A DNA stretch of 64,000 nucleotides from assembly GCA_947497945.1 (NCBI GenBank), contig CANMIP010000010.1, forward strand, positions 113,128-177,127. The letters are read 5' to 3'. Under the pieces are notes generated by a model. It was not told the origin of the DNA and did not search any database. It worked only from the letters and a program-made list of their open reading frames with translations. Source of the stretch: an uncultured Tropicimonas sp. (GTDB taxonomy: Bacteria; Pseudomonadota; Alphaproteobacteria; Rhodobacterales; Rhodobacteraceae). Below are positions 46,671 through 56,075 of the stretch, in pieces. The first letter of the stretch is position 1; the number at the start of each line of letters is the position of its first letter. Made by a program: the position numbers and the translations under genes.

Positions 46671-47302
46671 TCAGCTCGCTCCAGGGCGGCAAGGTCAGCC
46701 TTGCGGATCACGTCGATATTCGCCCGGATCTTGTCGACTGGCCAGTCCCACCAGGCAATTTCCAGCAGGCGGGCGATGGTTTCCGCGTCAAAACGCTGGC
46801 GGACGGGCCGCGCGGGGTTCCCAGCGACGATCGTGTAGGGCGGGACGTCCTGGCTGACGACGGCGCGCGACGCGACGATCGCACCAGCACCGATAGTGAC
46901 GCCAGGCAAGATCCAGGCCTCGGCTCCGATCCAGACATCGGGTCCGATCTCGGTGTCGCCCCGGGATTGCGACCGGTAGCGGTCGAGATCCAATTCGCCG
47001 CCCCAGCCAGGCATGGCGTCGAACGGGTAGGTCGAGAAACCGAGCATGTCGTGATTGGCCCCGTTCATGACAATCATCGCGCCGGTCGCAATCGCCGCAA
47101 AGGCGCCAATCGTAAGGCGGTCACCAAGGAAGGCATGGTGGTGCAACAGGTTTCGAACGAAGAACTGCTCGGCCTCATCGGGATCGTCATAATAGGCAAA
47201 GGCGCCGACCGTGATGTTTTCCATGCCCTTGGCGAGGGGGCGCAGATGAACGACCCGCGGATGGTCGGGCATCGGATGCAGGCAGTCTGGGTCGGGCAGC
47301 AT
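46667..47302 (-). CDS. CatB-like hexapeptide-repeat acetyltransferase
   Basis: A 211-residue left-handed beta-helix acetyltransferase of the xenobiotic/chloramphenicol (CatB/Vat) group. Features are [21 protein letters not shown], with the catalytic histidine in the NH-D part, and [28 protein letters not shown]. The acceptor is unknown; chromosomal homologs need not be drug-resistance enzymes. GGAG lies eight bases before the ATG. It is coupled to the MOSC gene upstream (TGATG) and to engB downstream (ATGA). Confidence 0.9.
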   Translation of the reverse strand: MLPDPDCLHPMPDHPRVVHLRPLAKGMENITVGAFAYYDDPDEAEQFFVRNLLHHHAFLGDRLTIGAFAAIATGAMIVMNGANHDMLGFSTYPFDAMPGWGGELDLDRYRSQSRGDTEIGPDVWIGAEAWILPGVTIGAGAIVASRAVVSQDVPPYTIVAGNPARPVRQRFDAETIARLLEIAWWDWPVDKIRANIDVIRKADLAALERAE

Positions 47303-48060
47303 CAGGGCAGCTCCACGCGGTCGCCTCGTTGGACCTCGCCACCGTCGAGCACGGTCGCATAGACGCCGAAATTCCGGTGGCCATAGGCCGCTTCCAGCGC
47401 GCCAAGCGTGTCCGTATCCGGCTTGCCGGTTTCCGGGTTCACCTTCGTCGCGTTGCAGCGCGTGATCGGCTCCTCGATGCGCAGCCGCGCCGAGCCGATG
47501 CGGATCTCGCGGCCCATCCAGTCGAATTCTTCCCAGGGTGCGAAGCCATCGATCCAGAGATTGCCCCGGAAACGGTGGATCGAGAGATCCTTGCCGAGAC
47601 GCTGGCCGAAGGCACGGCGGGAGGCATGGCTGAGAATGGCAACGAAGGGATCCGGAACATCTGTCATCGCCTGTTCTGGACGGCTGACCAATTGCGCAGC
47701 CGCCGGGCGGGTCTGTGGCCAGACGGGGGCGAGCCACTCGATCAGCGCAGCGGACCCCTCGGACGTGTCCGGCGCGATCTCGATCTCCGGACGCCGGGGA
47801 TGGGTCAGGCGAATGCGATTGCCGCCTTCGAGCAAACACGCGCGGACCGCCATCAATTCAGGCCCGGCGACACCGCGCACGAAGTTCCGCTTGGCGTGCC
47901 AGCCTGTCGGTACGGTGCCGAACTCGGCGGCTTCATGGGACACGGCCCAGCGGCGGTCGAAAGGCAGAACGGCCCCGGCGGTGAGCACCGCCGAGGCCAG
48001 TTCTTCCCACCCGATCGACTTGATCGGGTGGCGGATTATGTCGGTCAGCTGGCCTGTCAT
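47302..48060 (-). CDS. MOSC-domain protein
   Basis: A 252-residue protein with an N-terminal MOSC beta-barrel ([22 protein letters not shown]) and MOSC domain to the end. The molybdenum-ligating cysteine motif is RCNATKVNP near residue 210. Relatives are YcbX-like or amidoxime-reducing component-type proteins using a molybdenum cofactor. It overlaps yidC by four bases. Confidence 0.9.
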   Translation of the reverse strand: MTGQLTDIIRHPIKSIGWEELASAVLTAGAVLPFDRRWAVSHEAAEFGTVPTGWHAKRNFVRGVAGPELMAVRACLLEGGNRIRLTHPRRPEIEIAPDTSEGSAALIEWLAPVWPQTRPAAAQLVSRPEQAMTDVPDPFVAILSHASRRAFGQRLGKDLSIHRFRGNLWIDGFAPWEEFDWMGREIRIGSARLRIEEPITRCNATKVNPETGKPDTDTLGALEAAYGHRNFGVYATVLDGGEVQRGDRVELP

Positions 48061-49874
48061 TCAGTGCCCGGCTTCTTGCGTTTGAAGCTTCTGAGGATGT
48101 TGCCGAAAACATCCGGCTTGTAGCCGTGGCTGCGCATGATCAGGTATTGCTGCGTGAAAGTGATCACGTTGTTGGTGATCCAGTAGAGCACCAGCCCGCT
48201 GGCGAAGCTGCCGAGCATGAACATGAAGATCCAGGGCATCCAGGCGAAGATCATCTGTTGCGTCGGGTCGGTGGGTGCCGGGTTCAGCTTCTGCTGCATC
48301 CACATCGAGATGCCGAGCAGGATCGGCATGATGCCGAGCGAGAGGATCTGCAGGAACCCGAGATCCGGCACGGCGTAGGGCAGCAGGCCGAAGAGGTTGA
48401 AGATCGAGGACGGGTCCGGCGCCGAGAGGTCCTGGATATAGCCGAACCAGGGCGCGTGACGCAGCTCGATGGTGACAAAAATCACCTTGTAGAGCGAGAA
48501 GAAGATCGGGATCTGCAGAAGGATCGGCAGACAGCCCGAGGCGGGGTTCACCTTTTCCTTCTTGTAGAGCTCCATCATTTCCTTCTGGAGTTTCTGGCGG
48601 TCGTCCCCGGCGCGCTCCTTGAGCTTCTCCATCTCCGGCTGAAGCTCTTTCATCTTCGCCATCGAGGAGTAGGACTTGTAGGCGAGCGGGAACAGCAGGG
48701 CCTTGATCAGCAGGGTCAGGCCAATGATCGACCAGCCCATGTTGCCGATGACCCCGTGCAGCCAGTGCAGAACGGCGAAGATCGGCTTGGTGAGGAAGAA
48801 GAACCAGCCCCAGTCAATGGAATCAAGGAAACCCTCGATGCCGCCTTCATTCTGATAGGCGCGGATCGCTTCCCATTCTTTCGCACCGGCGAAGAGCTGG
48901 GAATTCTGCGTGACTGTCTGGCCCGGCGCGATATCGACCGTCGGGAAGATGGTCTGGGTCTGATAGATCTGCGAGGCGGCCTGGTAGAGCAGGACCTGCT
49001 TGTGGGTCTGGCCCGGCTCGGGGATCAGCGTCGTCATCCAGTATTTGTCGGTGAAGCCGACCCAGCCGTTCTGGATGCCTTCAACGGCCTGAGCATGCAC
49101 GCCGAGGGCGGGGTCGATCTCCAGATCCTCGAATTCCTTGTACTCCTTCTCGGTCAGGGAATTGTCAGCCATGGCGACAACACCTTCATGAAGGATGAAG
49201 AAACGAGTCAGATCGGGCAGGCCGTGACGTGCGATAATGCCATATGGCGCGGCGCGAAGCGTGGCTTCGGTCGGGTTCTCGACCGATTGCTCGACCGAGA
49301 ACATGTATTCGCTGTCGATTGAGATGCTTCGACGGAAAATCAGTCCGGAAGGGCTGTCCCAGCGAATGGTCACCGGCGTTTCCGGGGTCAGGGTCTCGCC
49401 CGACTCGATGCTCCAGAGCGTGTCCGTTCCGGGAACGTCGCCGGCCTCAAGCCCGCCGCCGGGCGCCCAGCCAAACAGCGCGTAATAGGACATCGGGTTT
49501 CCGACCTGCTCCAGGAGGCGCACATTGGGAGAACCGTCATCGAGCGTCTCCCGGTAGTCGGTAAGCAGCAGATCGTCGATCCTGCCGCCCGCGAGAGAGA
49601 CGCTGCCCGAGAGACGAGGTGTCTTGATGTCGAAACGCGGAGCATCGGCGGCTTCGGCGGGCTCGGCCGCGGATGCCGCTGATTGCGTGGCCGAATCGGC
49701 AGTTTGCGGAACAGCGGCAATGGAGTTTCCTGCGGAATCCGTTGCCTCAGCGCTGATCGTTGTCTCCGGTGCCGGTGCCACGGTCTCCTCAGGGGGAAAC
49801 AGCAGGAACCAGACGAGGATTACGAGAAAGCTGAGTGCCGTGGCGAGAATAAGGTTCTTGTTCTGGTCGTCCAT
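48057..49874 (-). CDS. yidC: YidC, membrane protein insertase
   Basis: A 605-residue Oxa1/YidC insertase with an N-terminal helix, a large periplasmic beta-sandwich domain (about 60-340), and five C-terminal helices with the conserved WGWFFFLTKPIFAVLHWLH and the cytoplasmic hairpin KMKELQPEMEKLKERAGDD. It inserts and folds inner-membrane proteins with or without SecYEG. A linker of Ala/Glu-rich residues follows the first helix. It heads the yidC-MOSC-CatB-engB chain. Confidence 0.97.
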   Translation of the reverse strand: MDDQNKNLILATALSFLVILVWFLLFPPEETVAPAPETTISAEATDSAGNSIAAVPQTADSATQSAASAAEPAEAADAPRFDIKTPRLSGSVSLAGGRIDDLLLTDYRETLDDGSPNVRLLEQVGNPMSYYALFGWAPGGGLEAGDVPGTDTLWSIESGETLTPETPVTIRWDSPSGLIFRRSISIDSEYMFSVEQSVENPTEATLRAAPYGIIARHGLPDLTRFFILHEGVVAMADNSLTEKEYKEFEDLEIDPALGVHAQAVEGIQNGWVGFTDKYWMTTLIPEPGQTHKQVLLYQAASQIYQTQTIFPTVDIAPGQTVTQNSQLFAGAKEWEAIRAYQNEGGIEGFLDSIDWGWFFFLTKPIFAVLHWLHGVIGNMGWSIIGLTLLIKALLFPLAYKSYSSMAKMKELQPEMEKLKERAGDDRQKLQKEMMELYKKEKVNPASGCLPILLQIPIFFSLYKVIFVTIELRHAPWFGYIQDLSAPDPSSIFNLFGLLPYAVPDLGFLQILSLGIMPILLGISMWMQQKLNPAPTDPTQQMIFAWMPWIFMFMLGSFASGLVLYWITNNVITFTQQYLIMRSHGYKPDVFGNILRSFKRKKPGTE

Positions 49875-50015
49875 CAGGGGATCACCGACGTCCTTCCTGT
49901 CTTCAGGGTTCGCGCAGGTTCAATCCGCCACGAGCAAAAACGTCAAGTAGAAACCCGGAAAACGGGCGATTGTTGGCCTTTCTGCGCTGTCAAAACAGAC
50001 ACAGGAGCGCGCTTG

Positions 50016-51554
50016 TCAGAGAGTCGGTCTTCCGATCTGCGGAGGATTGCCAACCCGGCTGGTATGTTTGTCCATCCAGGCCATGGTCTCTTCGAAGGGC
50101 AATGGCGGCGCAATGCCAAATCCCTGGACATCCCGACAGCCAAGCTGCGCCAACATCGCATGTTCACCATGGGTTTCGACACCTTCGGCAAGGGTTTGAA
50201 GGTCCAGTTGCTCGGCCATTGCGAGGATCGCCGAAACCAGCTGTTGCTGATCCCGATCCGTGTCGACCCGCGAAACGAAAGACTGGTCGATCTTGATACG
50301 ACCTACCGCGAAGCGCCTTATATTCGTGATAGAAGCGTGGCCGGTGCCAAAATCTTCAAGATCAATGTCGCATCCGAGGCTTGCGAGTGAGCAGATATTC
50401 GAGGTGATCGTGTCGTTGTTGGATTCGGTGATAACGGTCTCGAGAATTTCGACTGTCAGGCGGTCGGGCGTCAGGTCGAATCGGTCCAGTTCCCAACGAA
50501 TCTTGTCGACAAGTCTCGGGTTTCGCAATTCGTCTGCGGAGAAATTCAATCCGATTCGGGGGACGCGGTAGCCCGACTTGTCCCAAAGACGGAGCGCCGA
50601 GAGGCTATGAAAGAGCATCACTTCGCCAAGCCGCTCGAGCATTCCTGCATTTTCGACGGCCTCCATGAAGTCGCAGGGCGGCAAGACCCCCCGGTCTGGG
50701 TGATCCCAGCGTGCGAGCGCCTCGAAACCGGAAACAAGACCAGTATCGGTTGAAATCTGGGGCTGGAACCAGGGCCGAATCTGGCCTTCGTCGAACGCCA
50801 CACCAATGTCATCCGACAGGCTCTGTCGAGTTTCGACCGCATCGCCCATTTCGGAGGAGTAAGAACGCACGGCCCCCCGGCCCGAACGCCGGGCCTCGTC
50901 CATGGCGATTTCAGCGGCTTCGAGCATCGAATCGGCGTCTCGGCGCGGGGCGCGTCGGGCAAGGCAAAACCCGACAGAAGCCGTCACATAGACGGTCCCG
51001 GCATTGAGGCTGATCGGTTCGGCAATTGCGGATTGCAATCGCTCGGACACGCGCAGGCCAACCTCCATATTCGCCTGCCGAATTGGACCGAGGACAACGG
51101 CATAGCGGTGTTCCACCAGCCGCGCAGCGAGGTCCCCGGGGCGGATGGCGCCGAGAATGCGGTCTGCGGTCAACCGCAGGATGTCTTCGGTTGCGGAGCT
51201 TCCAAGTGTCTCGGCGACCTCAGAAAAATCATCAATCTGGATGACCAGCGAGATGGTCGACTGGCCCTTGCCGTCGAAGTGATTCAGAAAACCCGAGAGC
51301 GTTTCCATCAGGTGCTCGCGATTGGCAAGGCCGGTCAAGCTGTCCATGCGTTCCTTGTTCCGGTCCCCCTCCAGCAGGCCGCCGAGCAGGAGTACCACCG
51401 GGAAAGTCACCGCTGTAATCATCAGCAATCCTTCGCCCCCGAACCAATATCCCCCGAGCATCAGCGCGGGCAGGAAGGCAAGCGTCTGTGGGCGGATGAA
51501 CGCGTTGCTCAGGCGGCGCTTGAATAGGCGGAAACGGGTGGCGGGCCGGGCCAT
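50016..51554 (-). CDS. membrane-bound GGDEF-EAL protein, degenerate GGDEF
   Basis: A 512-residue protein with two N-terminal helices (about 22-70), a GGDEF domain (about 75-235) and an EAL domain (about 250-505). The GGDEF active site is lost: the region reads ARLVEHRYAVVL. The EAL domain keeps EALARWDHP, NFSADEL, VEILETVI, KIDQSFV, LAEGVET and QGFGIAPPLPF, but the usual DDFGTG is EDFGTG, a metal-ligand change that could lower activity. It is probably a c-di-GMP phosphodiesterase or sensor. The ATG at 51554 has GAGG upstream. Confidence 0.9.
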   Translation of the reverse strand: MARPATRFRLFKRRLSNAFIRPQTLAFLPALMLGGYWFGGEGLLMITAVTFPVVLLLGGLLEGDRNKERMDSLTGLANREHLMETLSGFLNHFDGKGQSTISLVIQIDDFSEVAETLGSSATEDILRLTADRILGAIRPGDLAARLVEHRYAVVLGPIRQANMEVGLRVSERLQSAIAEPISLNAGTVYVTASVGFCLARRAPRRDADSMLEAAEIAMDEARRSGRGAVRSYSSEMGDAVETRQSLSDDIGVAFDEGQIRPWFQPQISTDTGLVSGFEALARWDHPDRGVLPPCDFMEAVENAGMLERLGEVMLFHSLSALRLWDKSGYRVPRIGLNFSADELRNPRLVDKIRWELDRFDLTPDRLTVEILETVITESNNDTITSNICSLASLGCDIDLEDFGTGHASITNIRRFAVGRIKIDQSFVSRVDTDRDQQQLVSAILAMAEQLDLQTLAEGVETHGEHAMLAQLGCRDVQGFGIAPPLPFEETMAWMDKHTSRVGNPPQIGRPTL

Positions 51555-51648
51555 GACTGGAATCCTCGATAGAGCGCAGGGCGCCATTCGGGGAAACGCT
51601 ACGGGATCGGTCTCAGCAGGTTCTTAACGCGTCAGAGGCAAATTGTGC

Positions 51649-52494
51649 TCAATTTTCGTCATTCTCACGCGGCCCCAGCGAAAGGCCTGTGAAATCGAAG
51701 AGTTGGGGGTCAAGCAAGTGAGAGGGCCGGGTGTTCATCAATGCCCGGAACATCTTGTTCCGACGACCGGGGTGGTTGGCCTCCCAGCCGTCGAGGATCT
51801 TCTTGACCTGCTGGCGTTGCAGCCCGTCCTGGCTTCCGCAAAGGTCGCAGGGGATGATCGGATATCCCATCGCCGTGGCGAAACGTTCGCAATCGGCCTC
51901 GGCGACATGGGCGAGGGGGCGGTAGAGGAAGAGGTCGCCGTCCTCATTGACCAGTTTCGGCGGCATGGTCGCCAGGCGGCCACCGTGGAAGAGATTCATG
52001 AAGAAGGTTTCCAGGATGTCGTCCCGATGATGGCCGAGCACGACGGCCGTGCAGCCTTCCTCACGGGCGATCCTGTAAAGATTCCCTCGCCTTAGGCGCG
52101 AGCAAAGGGCGCAGAAGGTACGGCCTTGCGGGACCTTGTCCATGACGATGGAATAGGTGTCCTGGTACTCGATGCGGTGCGGCACGCCCATGCGTTCGAG
52201 AAATTCCGGCAGGACGGTGGCCGGGAAGCCGGGTTGGCCCTGGTCGAGATTGCAGGCCAGGATTTCGACTGGCAACAGTCCACGCCACTGGAGTTCGTGC
52301 AACACGGCGAGGAGCGTGTAGCTGTCCTTGCCGCCGGAGAGGCAGACGAGCCAGCGGGCGCCGCGTTCGACCATGCCGTATTGTTCGACCGCCTCACGGA
52401 CATTGCGGACAATGCGTTTGCGCAGTTTCTTGAACTCCGTTGTGGACGGAGCGCCGTGGAAGAGCGGGTGGATTTCGTCGGAATCATCGAGCAT
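51649..52494 (-). CDS. ttcA: TtcA, tRNA cytidine(32) 2-sulfurtransferase
   Basis: A 281-residue ATP-binding tRNA thiolase that makes 2-thiocytidine at position 32. The PP-loop [10 protein letters not shown], the [4Fe-4S]-ligand pair [10 protein letters not shown] and the conserved [16 protein letters not shown] are intact, and [12 protein letters not shown] follows. AGGAG lies six bases before the ATG; the frame upstream of it is unrelated. Confidence 0.95.
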   Translation of the reverse strand: MLDDSDEIHPLFHGAPSTTEFKKLRKRIVRNVREAVEQYGMVERGARWLVCLSGGKDSYTLLAVLHELQWRGLLPVEILACNLDQGQPGFPATVLPEFLERMGVPHRIEYQDTYSIVMDKVPQGRTFCALCSRLRRGNLYRIAREEGCTAVVLGHHRDDILETFFMNLFHGGRLATMPPKLVNEDGDLFLYRPLAHVAEADCERFATAMGYPIIPCDLCGSQDGLQRQQVKKILDGWEANHPGRRNKMFRALMNTRPSHLLDPQLFDFTGLSLGPRENDEN

Positions 52495-52843
52495 GGGCGC
52501 TCCTATGGCAGATTGTTCAGCCGCGGCAAAGCGGTGCGAGCGTGGATTGCCCGGAAATCGAAGCCTTGGAAGTTGAGGGCGCCGACTTGTCCGGTCTGCA
52601 TGGAGCTGGTCAGGGCCGATGGGATTGCGCCTGCCCGTTCCGGCGGCCTGGCGCTTTGTCATCCGCGTGCAACGGATTGAACGTCTTCGGGTCTGGCGGG
52701 ATAAAGCGCAGAGCACACACGTTGCAGCGCCATCCCACAGGCAGGTGCTGGCACGGCTCTCGTTGTACACTATGGGAGCCGCGGTAAACTCACTGTTATC
52801 CGCTAATCGACTCGAACCATCCGATAAGCCGCGCGACTCGGAG
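52495..52843. other. intergenic region between ttcA and yidD
   Basis: About 350 bases; AT-richer near 52760-52830 with an inverted-repeat-like stretch GTAAACTCACTGTTATCC. I see no gene. Confidence 0.35.
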
Positions 52844-53092
52844 TCATCGGTCCTGGTCATGCTCCGGATCGGCGCCGGGGACCGGGTCATACCCGCAGGA
52901 TCCCCAGGGATTGCAGCGTCCGATCCGCTTCAAGGCCATCCAGCCGCCTCTTAGCGCGCCATGCTCGGCCAGCGCTTCGAGGGCATAGGCCGAACAGGTT
53001 GGTTGATAGCGGCAATTGAACCCGACCCAGGGGCTGAAAACCGCTCGATAGAGACGGATGGGAAGGGAGAGAAGGAAGGCGCCAGGCTTCAT
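52844..53092 (-). CDS. yidD: YidD, membrane protein insertion efficiency factor
   Basis: An 82-residue YidD protein with the family motif [19 protein letters not shown] and the cysteine-containing C-terminal [15 protein letters not shown]. It is a peripheral inner-membrane helper of YidC. The ATG overlaps the rnpA stop by four bases. It is normally followed by yidC; here ttcA and an EAL gene intervene. Confidence 0.95.
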   Translation of the reverse strand: MKPGAFLLSLPIRLYRAVFSPWVGFNCRYQPTCSAYALEALAEHGALRGGWMALKRIGRCNPWGSCGYDPVPGADPEHDQDR

Positions 53093-53460
53093 GAGCGCTG
53101 CGGCCTCGGCGAATGGGCGCGCTCGACGGCTTCCGACAGATCCTTCTTGAGTTGCTCGAAGGGGCGGGACGCGGTTACCTCGGCGCGGCCGATCAGCACA
53201 TAATCCCAACCCGGTCGCCCCGCTACGGGCAATACCGCACGAGCGATTTCGCGCAAACGGCGCTTGGCCCGATTGCGTGCAACGGCGTTTCCAACCTTCT
53301 TCGAACAGGTAAAGCCGACCCGAACGAGTGTCGGATCGGCTTCAATCTCACGGCGCTTGCGCGCCTGAAGCAGAAATCCCGGCGTCCCGGCGCGTCCCGC
53401 ACGGGCGGCAGCTAGGAAATCGGACCGCTTGGTCAGCGTGGCCAGCATCGGCCGTGCCAC
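53089..53460 (-). CDS. rnpA: RnpA, protein component of RNase P
   Basis: A 123-residue basic protein that binds RNase P RNA for tRNA 5'-end maturation. The RNR motif region [19 protein letters not shown] is complete, with [15 protein letters not shown] before it. The GTG at 53460, eight bases after rpmH with AAGG between, is chosen; the ATG at 53448 is the alternative. Confidence 0.93.
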   Translation of the reverse strand: MARPMLATLTKRSDFLAAARAGRAGTPGFLLQARKRREIEADPTLVRVGFTCSKKVGNAVARNRAKRRLREIARAVLPVAGRPGWDYVLIGRAEVTASRPFEQLKKDLSEAVERAHSPRPQRS

Positions 53461-53468
53461 CGGCGGCC

Positions 53469-53603
53469 TTACGCGCTGAGCGACTTCCGACCGCGGGCGC
53501 GGCGGGCGTTCAGAATCTTGCGGCCGGCCTTGGTTGCCATGCGCGCACGGAAGCCGTGGCGGCGTTTGCGGACCAGGTTTGAAGGCTGAAAGGTGCGTTT
53601 CAT
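53469..53603 (-). CDS. rpmH: ribosomal protein bL34
   Basis: A 44-residue very basic protein, [18 protein letters not shown] then [20 protein letters not shown] and KSLSA at the end, the standard bL34 sequence. It is first in rpmH-rnpA-yidD. GGAG precedes the ATG. Confidence 0.98.
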
Positions 53604-53680
53604 CGCTCCGTCTCCGTATTTGTTGTAGTGCAGCCCAAATCCGGCGACGGATTCGAAGGCTCTGATATCTCGAAGTTCGC

Positions 53681-53709
53681 CGCTTAAGGGAGATTTCCGG
53701 GCAAGTCAA
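53681..53709 (-). promoter_or_regulatory. candidate sigma-70 promoter of rpmH
   Basis: On the minus strand TTGACT (53709-53704), a 17-base spacer, and TAAGCG (53686-53681), about 78 bases before rpmH. The -10 is imperfect. Confidence 0.4.
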
Positions 53710-53895
53710 TTCGCCCCGTGCCGATTCCTGCAACATCGCAGGCTTTACCCTGCCGAAATGTTTCAAGCATCGTCATATAAGACCAATCCGTTCACGAAAA
53801 GGCCTGTCTGTCTTCAAGCGCCTGTGAGGCACCTGTTGTTTCCTGCCGCGTCCCCGCATCTTTGGCTCGACCGCAGATGAACAGGGCCGCTAAGA

Positions 53896-54639
53896 ATGAA
53901 TGAAATGACCCGTCCCTCCCCCTCCGGCGCCGCCGCAGGCAAGGCCCGGCTGCTGCCGCTTGCCGTGATCGGCATTGCGGCCCTGGCCGGGGCCGTCCTT
54001 CTACGCGACCTGTTGAGTTTCGATTCGCTTGCCGCGAACCGCGAAGCGTTGCTCGCCTTTCGCGACAGTCACTATCTGGCGACCCTGCTGGTTTTCCTCG
54101 TTGCCTATGTCGCCATTGTCGCCTTCAGCCTGCCCGGCGCGACTGTCGCTACGCTGACCGGCGGCTTTCTCTTCGGCACCTTCCCGGGCGTTGTCTTCAA
54201 TGTCGCCGCTGCCACGCTCGGCGCCATTGTCATCTTCCTTGCGGCCCGCTGGGGCCTTGGCGAACGCCTGTCCGCCCGGATGGACGCCTCCGACGGCCAG
54301 ATCCGCCGCATCAAGCAGGGGATCGACGCCAATCAGTGGGAGATGCTGTTCCTGATCCGCCTCGTACCCGTCGTCCCCTTCTTTGTGGCGAACCTCGTCC
54401 CGGCGCTGGTCGGTGTGCCGCTCTCGCGCTTCGCGATCTCGACCTTTTTCGGCGTCATCCCCGGCGCGCTCGTGTACACTTCTGTCGGCGCCGGGCTGGG
54501 CGAAGTGTTGGCGCGCGGAGAAAGCCCGGATCTCGGCGTGATCTTCGAGCCGCATATCCTGTTGCCGCTGCTGGGGTTGGCCGCGCTGGCCGCGCTGCCG
54601 ATACTGCTGCGGGCAGTTCGCGGTCGCAAGGAAGGCTGA
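53896..54639 (+). CDS. TVP38/TMEM64 (DedA-like) membrane protein
   Basis: A 247-residue membrane protein of the SNARE-associated/VTT domain family. Helices near 20-38, 55-80 and later ones surround the conserved GGFLFGTFPGVVFNVAAATLGA and FLIRLVPVVPFFVANLVPAL. Members act in lipid scrambling or transport. It is 3 bases before the flavoprotein gene and is often paired with it. The ribosome site is weak. Confidence 0.9.
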   Translation: MNEMTRPSPSGAAAGKARLLPLAVIGIAALAGAVLLRDLLSFDSLAANREALLAFRDSHYLATLLVFLVAYVAIVAFSLPGATVATLTGGFLFGTFPGVVFNVAAATLGAIVIFLAARWGLGERLSARMDASDGQIRRIKQGIDANQWEMLFLIRLVPVVPFFVANLVPALVGVPLSRFAISTFFGVIPGALVYTSVGAGLGEVLARGESPDLGVIFEPHILLPLLGLAALAALPILLRAVRGRKEG

Positions 54640-54642
54640 GCC

Positions 54643-56061
54643 ATGGAACAGATCGAAACGGATCTCTGCATCATCGGCGCCGGCGCCGGCGGGCTTTCGC
54701 TGGCCGCAGGCGCGGTGCAGATGGGCGCGCGCGTGGTGCTGATCGAAGGCGGCGAGATGGGGGGCGATTGCCTGAACTATGGCTGCGTTCCCTCCAAGGC
54801 GCTGCTTTCGGCCGGAAAGCACGCGCAGGCGATGCGCAGTGGACATGATTTCGGGGTCGCGCCGGTCAATCCGCAAGTCGACTACGAGGCCGCGATGGCG
54901 CATGTCCGCCGCGCGATCGAAACCATCGCGCCGCATGACAGCCAGGAGCGGTTCGAGGGGCTCGGGGTGCATGTCATCCGCGATTGGGCATGGTTCACCG
55001 CGCCGGACGAGGTTGCGGCAGGGGACGCGCGGATCCGGGCGCGGCGTTTCGTGATCGCAACCGGCTCGCGCCCCTTCCTGCCGCCCATTGCCGGGCTCGA
55101 CGAGGTGCCTTTCCTGACCAACGAGACCCTGTTCGAGCAGCGGACCCGGCCCGACCATCTGCTGATCCTCGGCGCCGGGCCGATCGGGCTGGAGATGGCG
55201 CAGGCGCATCGGCGGTTGGGGTGCCAGGTGACGGTTCTCGAGGCGATGACGGCGCTGGGAACGGAAGATCCTGAAATGGCCGCCATTGCGCTGGCACGGC
55301 TGCGCGAGGAAGGCGTCGAGATCCGAGAGAATTGTTCCGTGGAAGCGGTGCAGCAGGTCGAGGGCGGGATTGTCCTGGAGACCGCGTCGGGCCGGGTCTC
55401 CGGCTCGCATTTGCTGGTGGCTACGGGACGCAGTCCGAACCTTGAGCGGCTGGATCTGGAGCACGCGGGGGTCGAGTACAGCCGCCGCGGCGTGACTGTC
55501 GATGACGGGCTGCGCAGCTCGAACCGGCGCGTCTATGCCGTTGGCGACGCTGCGGCCGGACAGATGAATTTCACACATGTCGCAGGCTATCATGCCGGTG
55601 TCCTGGCCCGCTCCCTGCTTTTCGGCCTGCCGGCCCGGGCGAAGTCTGCGCATATTCCGCGCGCGATCTACACCGATCCGGAACTGGCGCAGGTCGGGTT
55701 GACGGAAGCCGAGGCGCAGGCGCGGCACGGGGCGCGGCTCGAGGTCGTCCGCTTCGCCTATGCCGAGAGCGACCGTGCCATTGCCGAGGGCGCGACCGAG
55801 GGGTTGATCAAGGTGATGGTCCATCGTGGCCGTCCCGTTGGCGTCTCCATCGCGGGCGCCCAGGCCGGCGAGATAATCGCGCCCTGGGCGCTGATGATAG
55901 CCAACGGGCTGAAGATGAAGGTCATGGCCAGCACCGTCCTGCCCTATCCGACATTGGCGGAAATCGGCAAACGTGCGGCAGGGGCCTATTTCTCGCCGCG
56001 GCTCTTTGGTAGTGAAATGGTCAAGAGACTGGTTCGCTTCGTGCAGCGACGCATCCCGTAA
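54643..56061 (+). CDS. pyridine nucleotide-disulfide oxidoreductase family flavoprotein (mercuric reductase-like)
   Basis: A 472-residue class I flavoprotein disulfide reductase relative. FAD motif CIIGAGAGGLSLA, redox disulfide GGDCLNYGCVPSK, NAD(P) motif ILGAGPIGLEMAQAHRRLG, and FAD motif VYAVGDAA are present. The C-terminal catalytic H-x-x-x-x-E of lipoamide/glutathione reductases reads YPTLAE (tyrosine for histidine). No mercury-binding cysteine pair is seen at the C-terminus. It is paired with the TVP38 gene; the substrate is unknown. Confidence 0.9.
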   Translation: MEQIETDLCIIGAGAGGLSLAAGAVQMGARVVLIEGGEMGGDCLNYGCVPSKALLSAGKHAQAMRSGHDFGVAPVNPQVDYEAAMAHVRRAIETIAPHDSQERFEGLGVHVIRDWAWFTAPDEVAAGDARIRARRFVIATGSRPFLPPIAGLDEVPFLTNETLFEQRTRPDHLLILGAGPIGLEMAQAHRRLGCQVTVLEAMTALGTEDPEMAAIALARLREEGVEIRENCSVEAVQQVEGGIVLETASGRVSGSHLLVATGRSPNLERLDLEHAGVEYSRRGVTVDDGLRSSNRRVYAVGDAAAGQMNFTHVAGYHAGVLARSLLFGLPARAKSAHIPRAIYTDPELAQVGLTEAEAQARHGARLEVVRFAYAESDRAIAEGATEGLIKVMVHRGRPVGVSIAGAQAGEIIAPWALMIANGLKMKVMASTVLPYPTLAEIGKRAAGAYFSPRLFGSEMVKRLVRFVQRRIP

Positions 56062-56075
56062 GGCTTTGATCCGCC

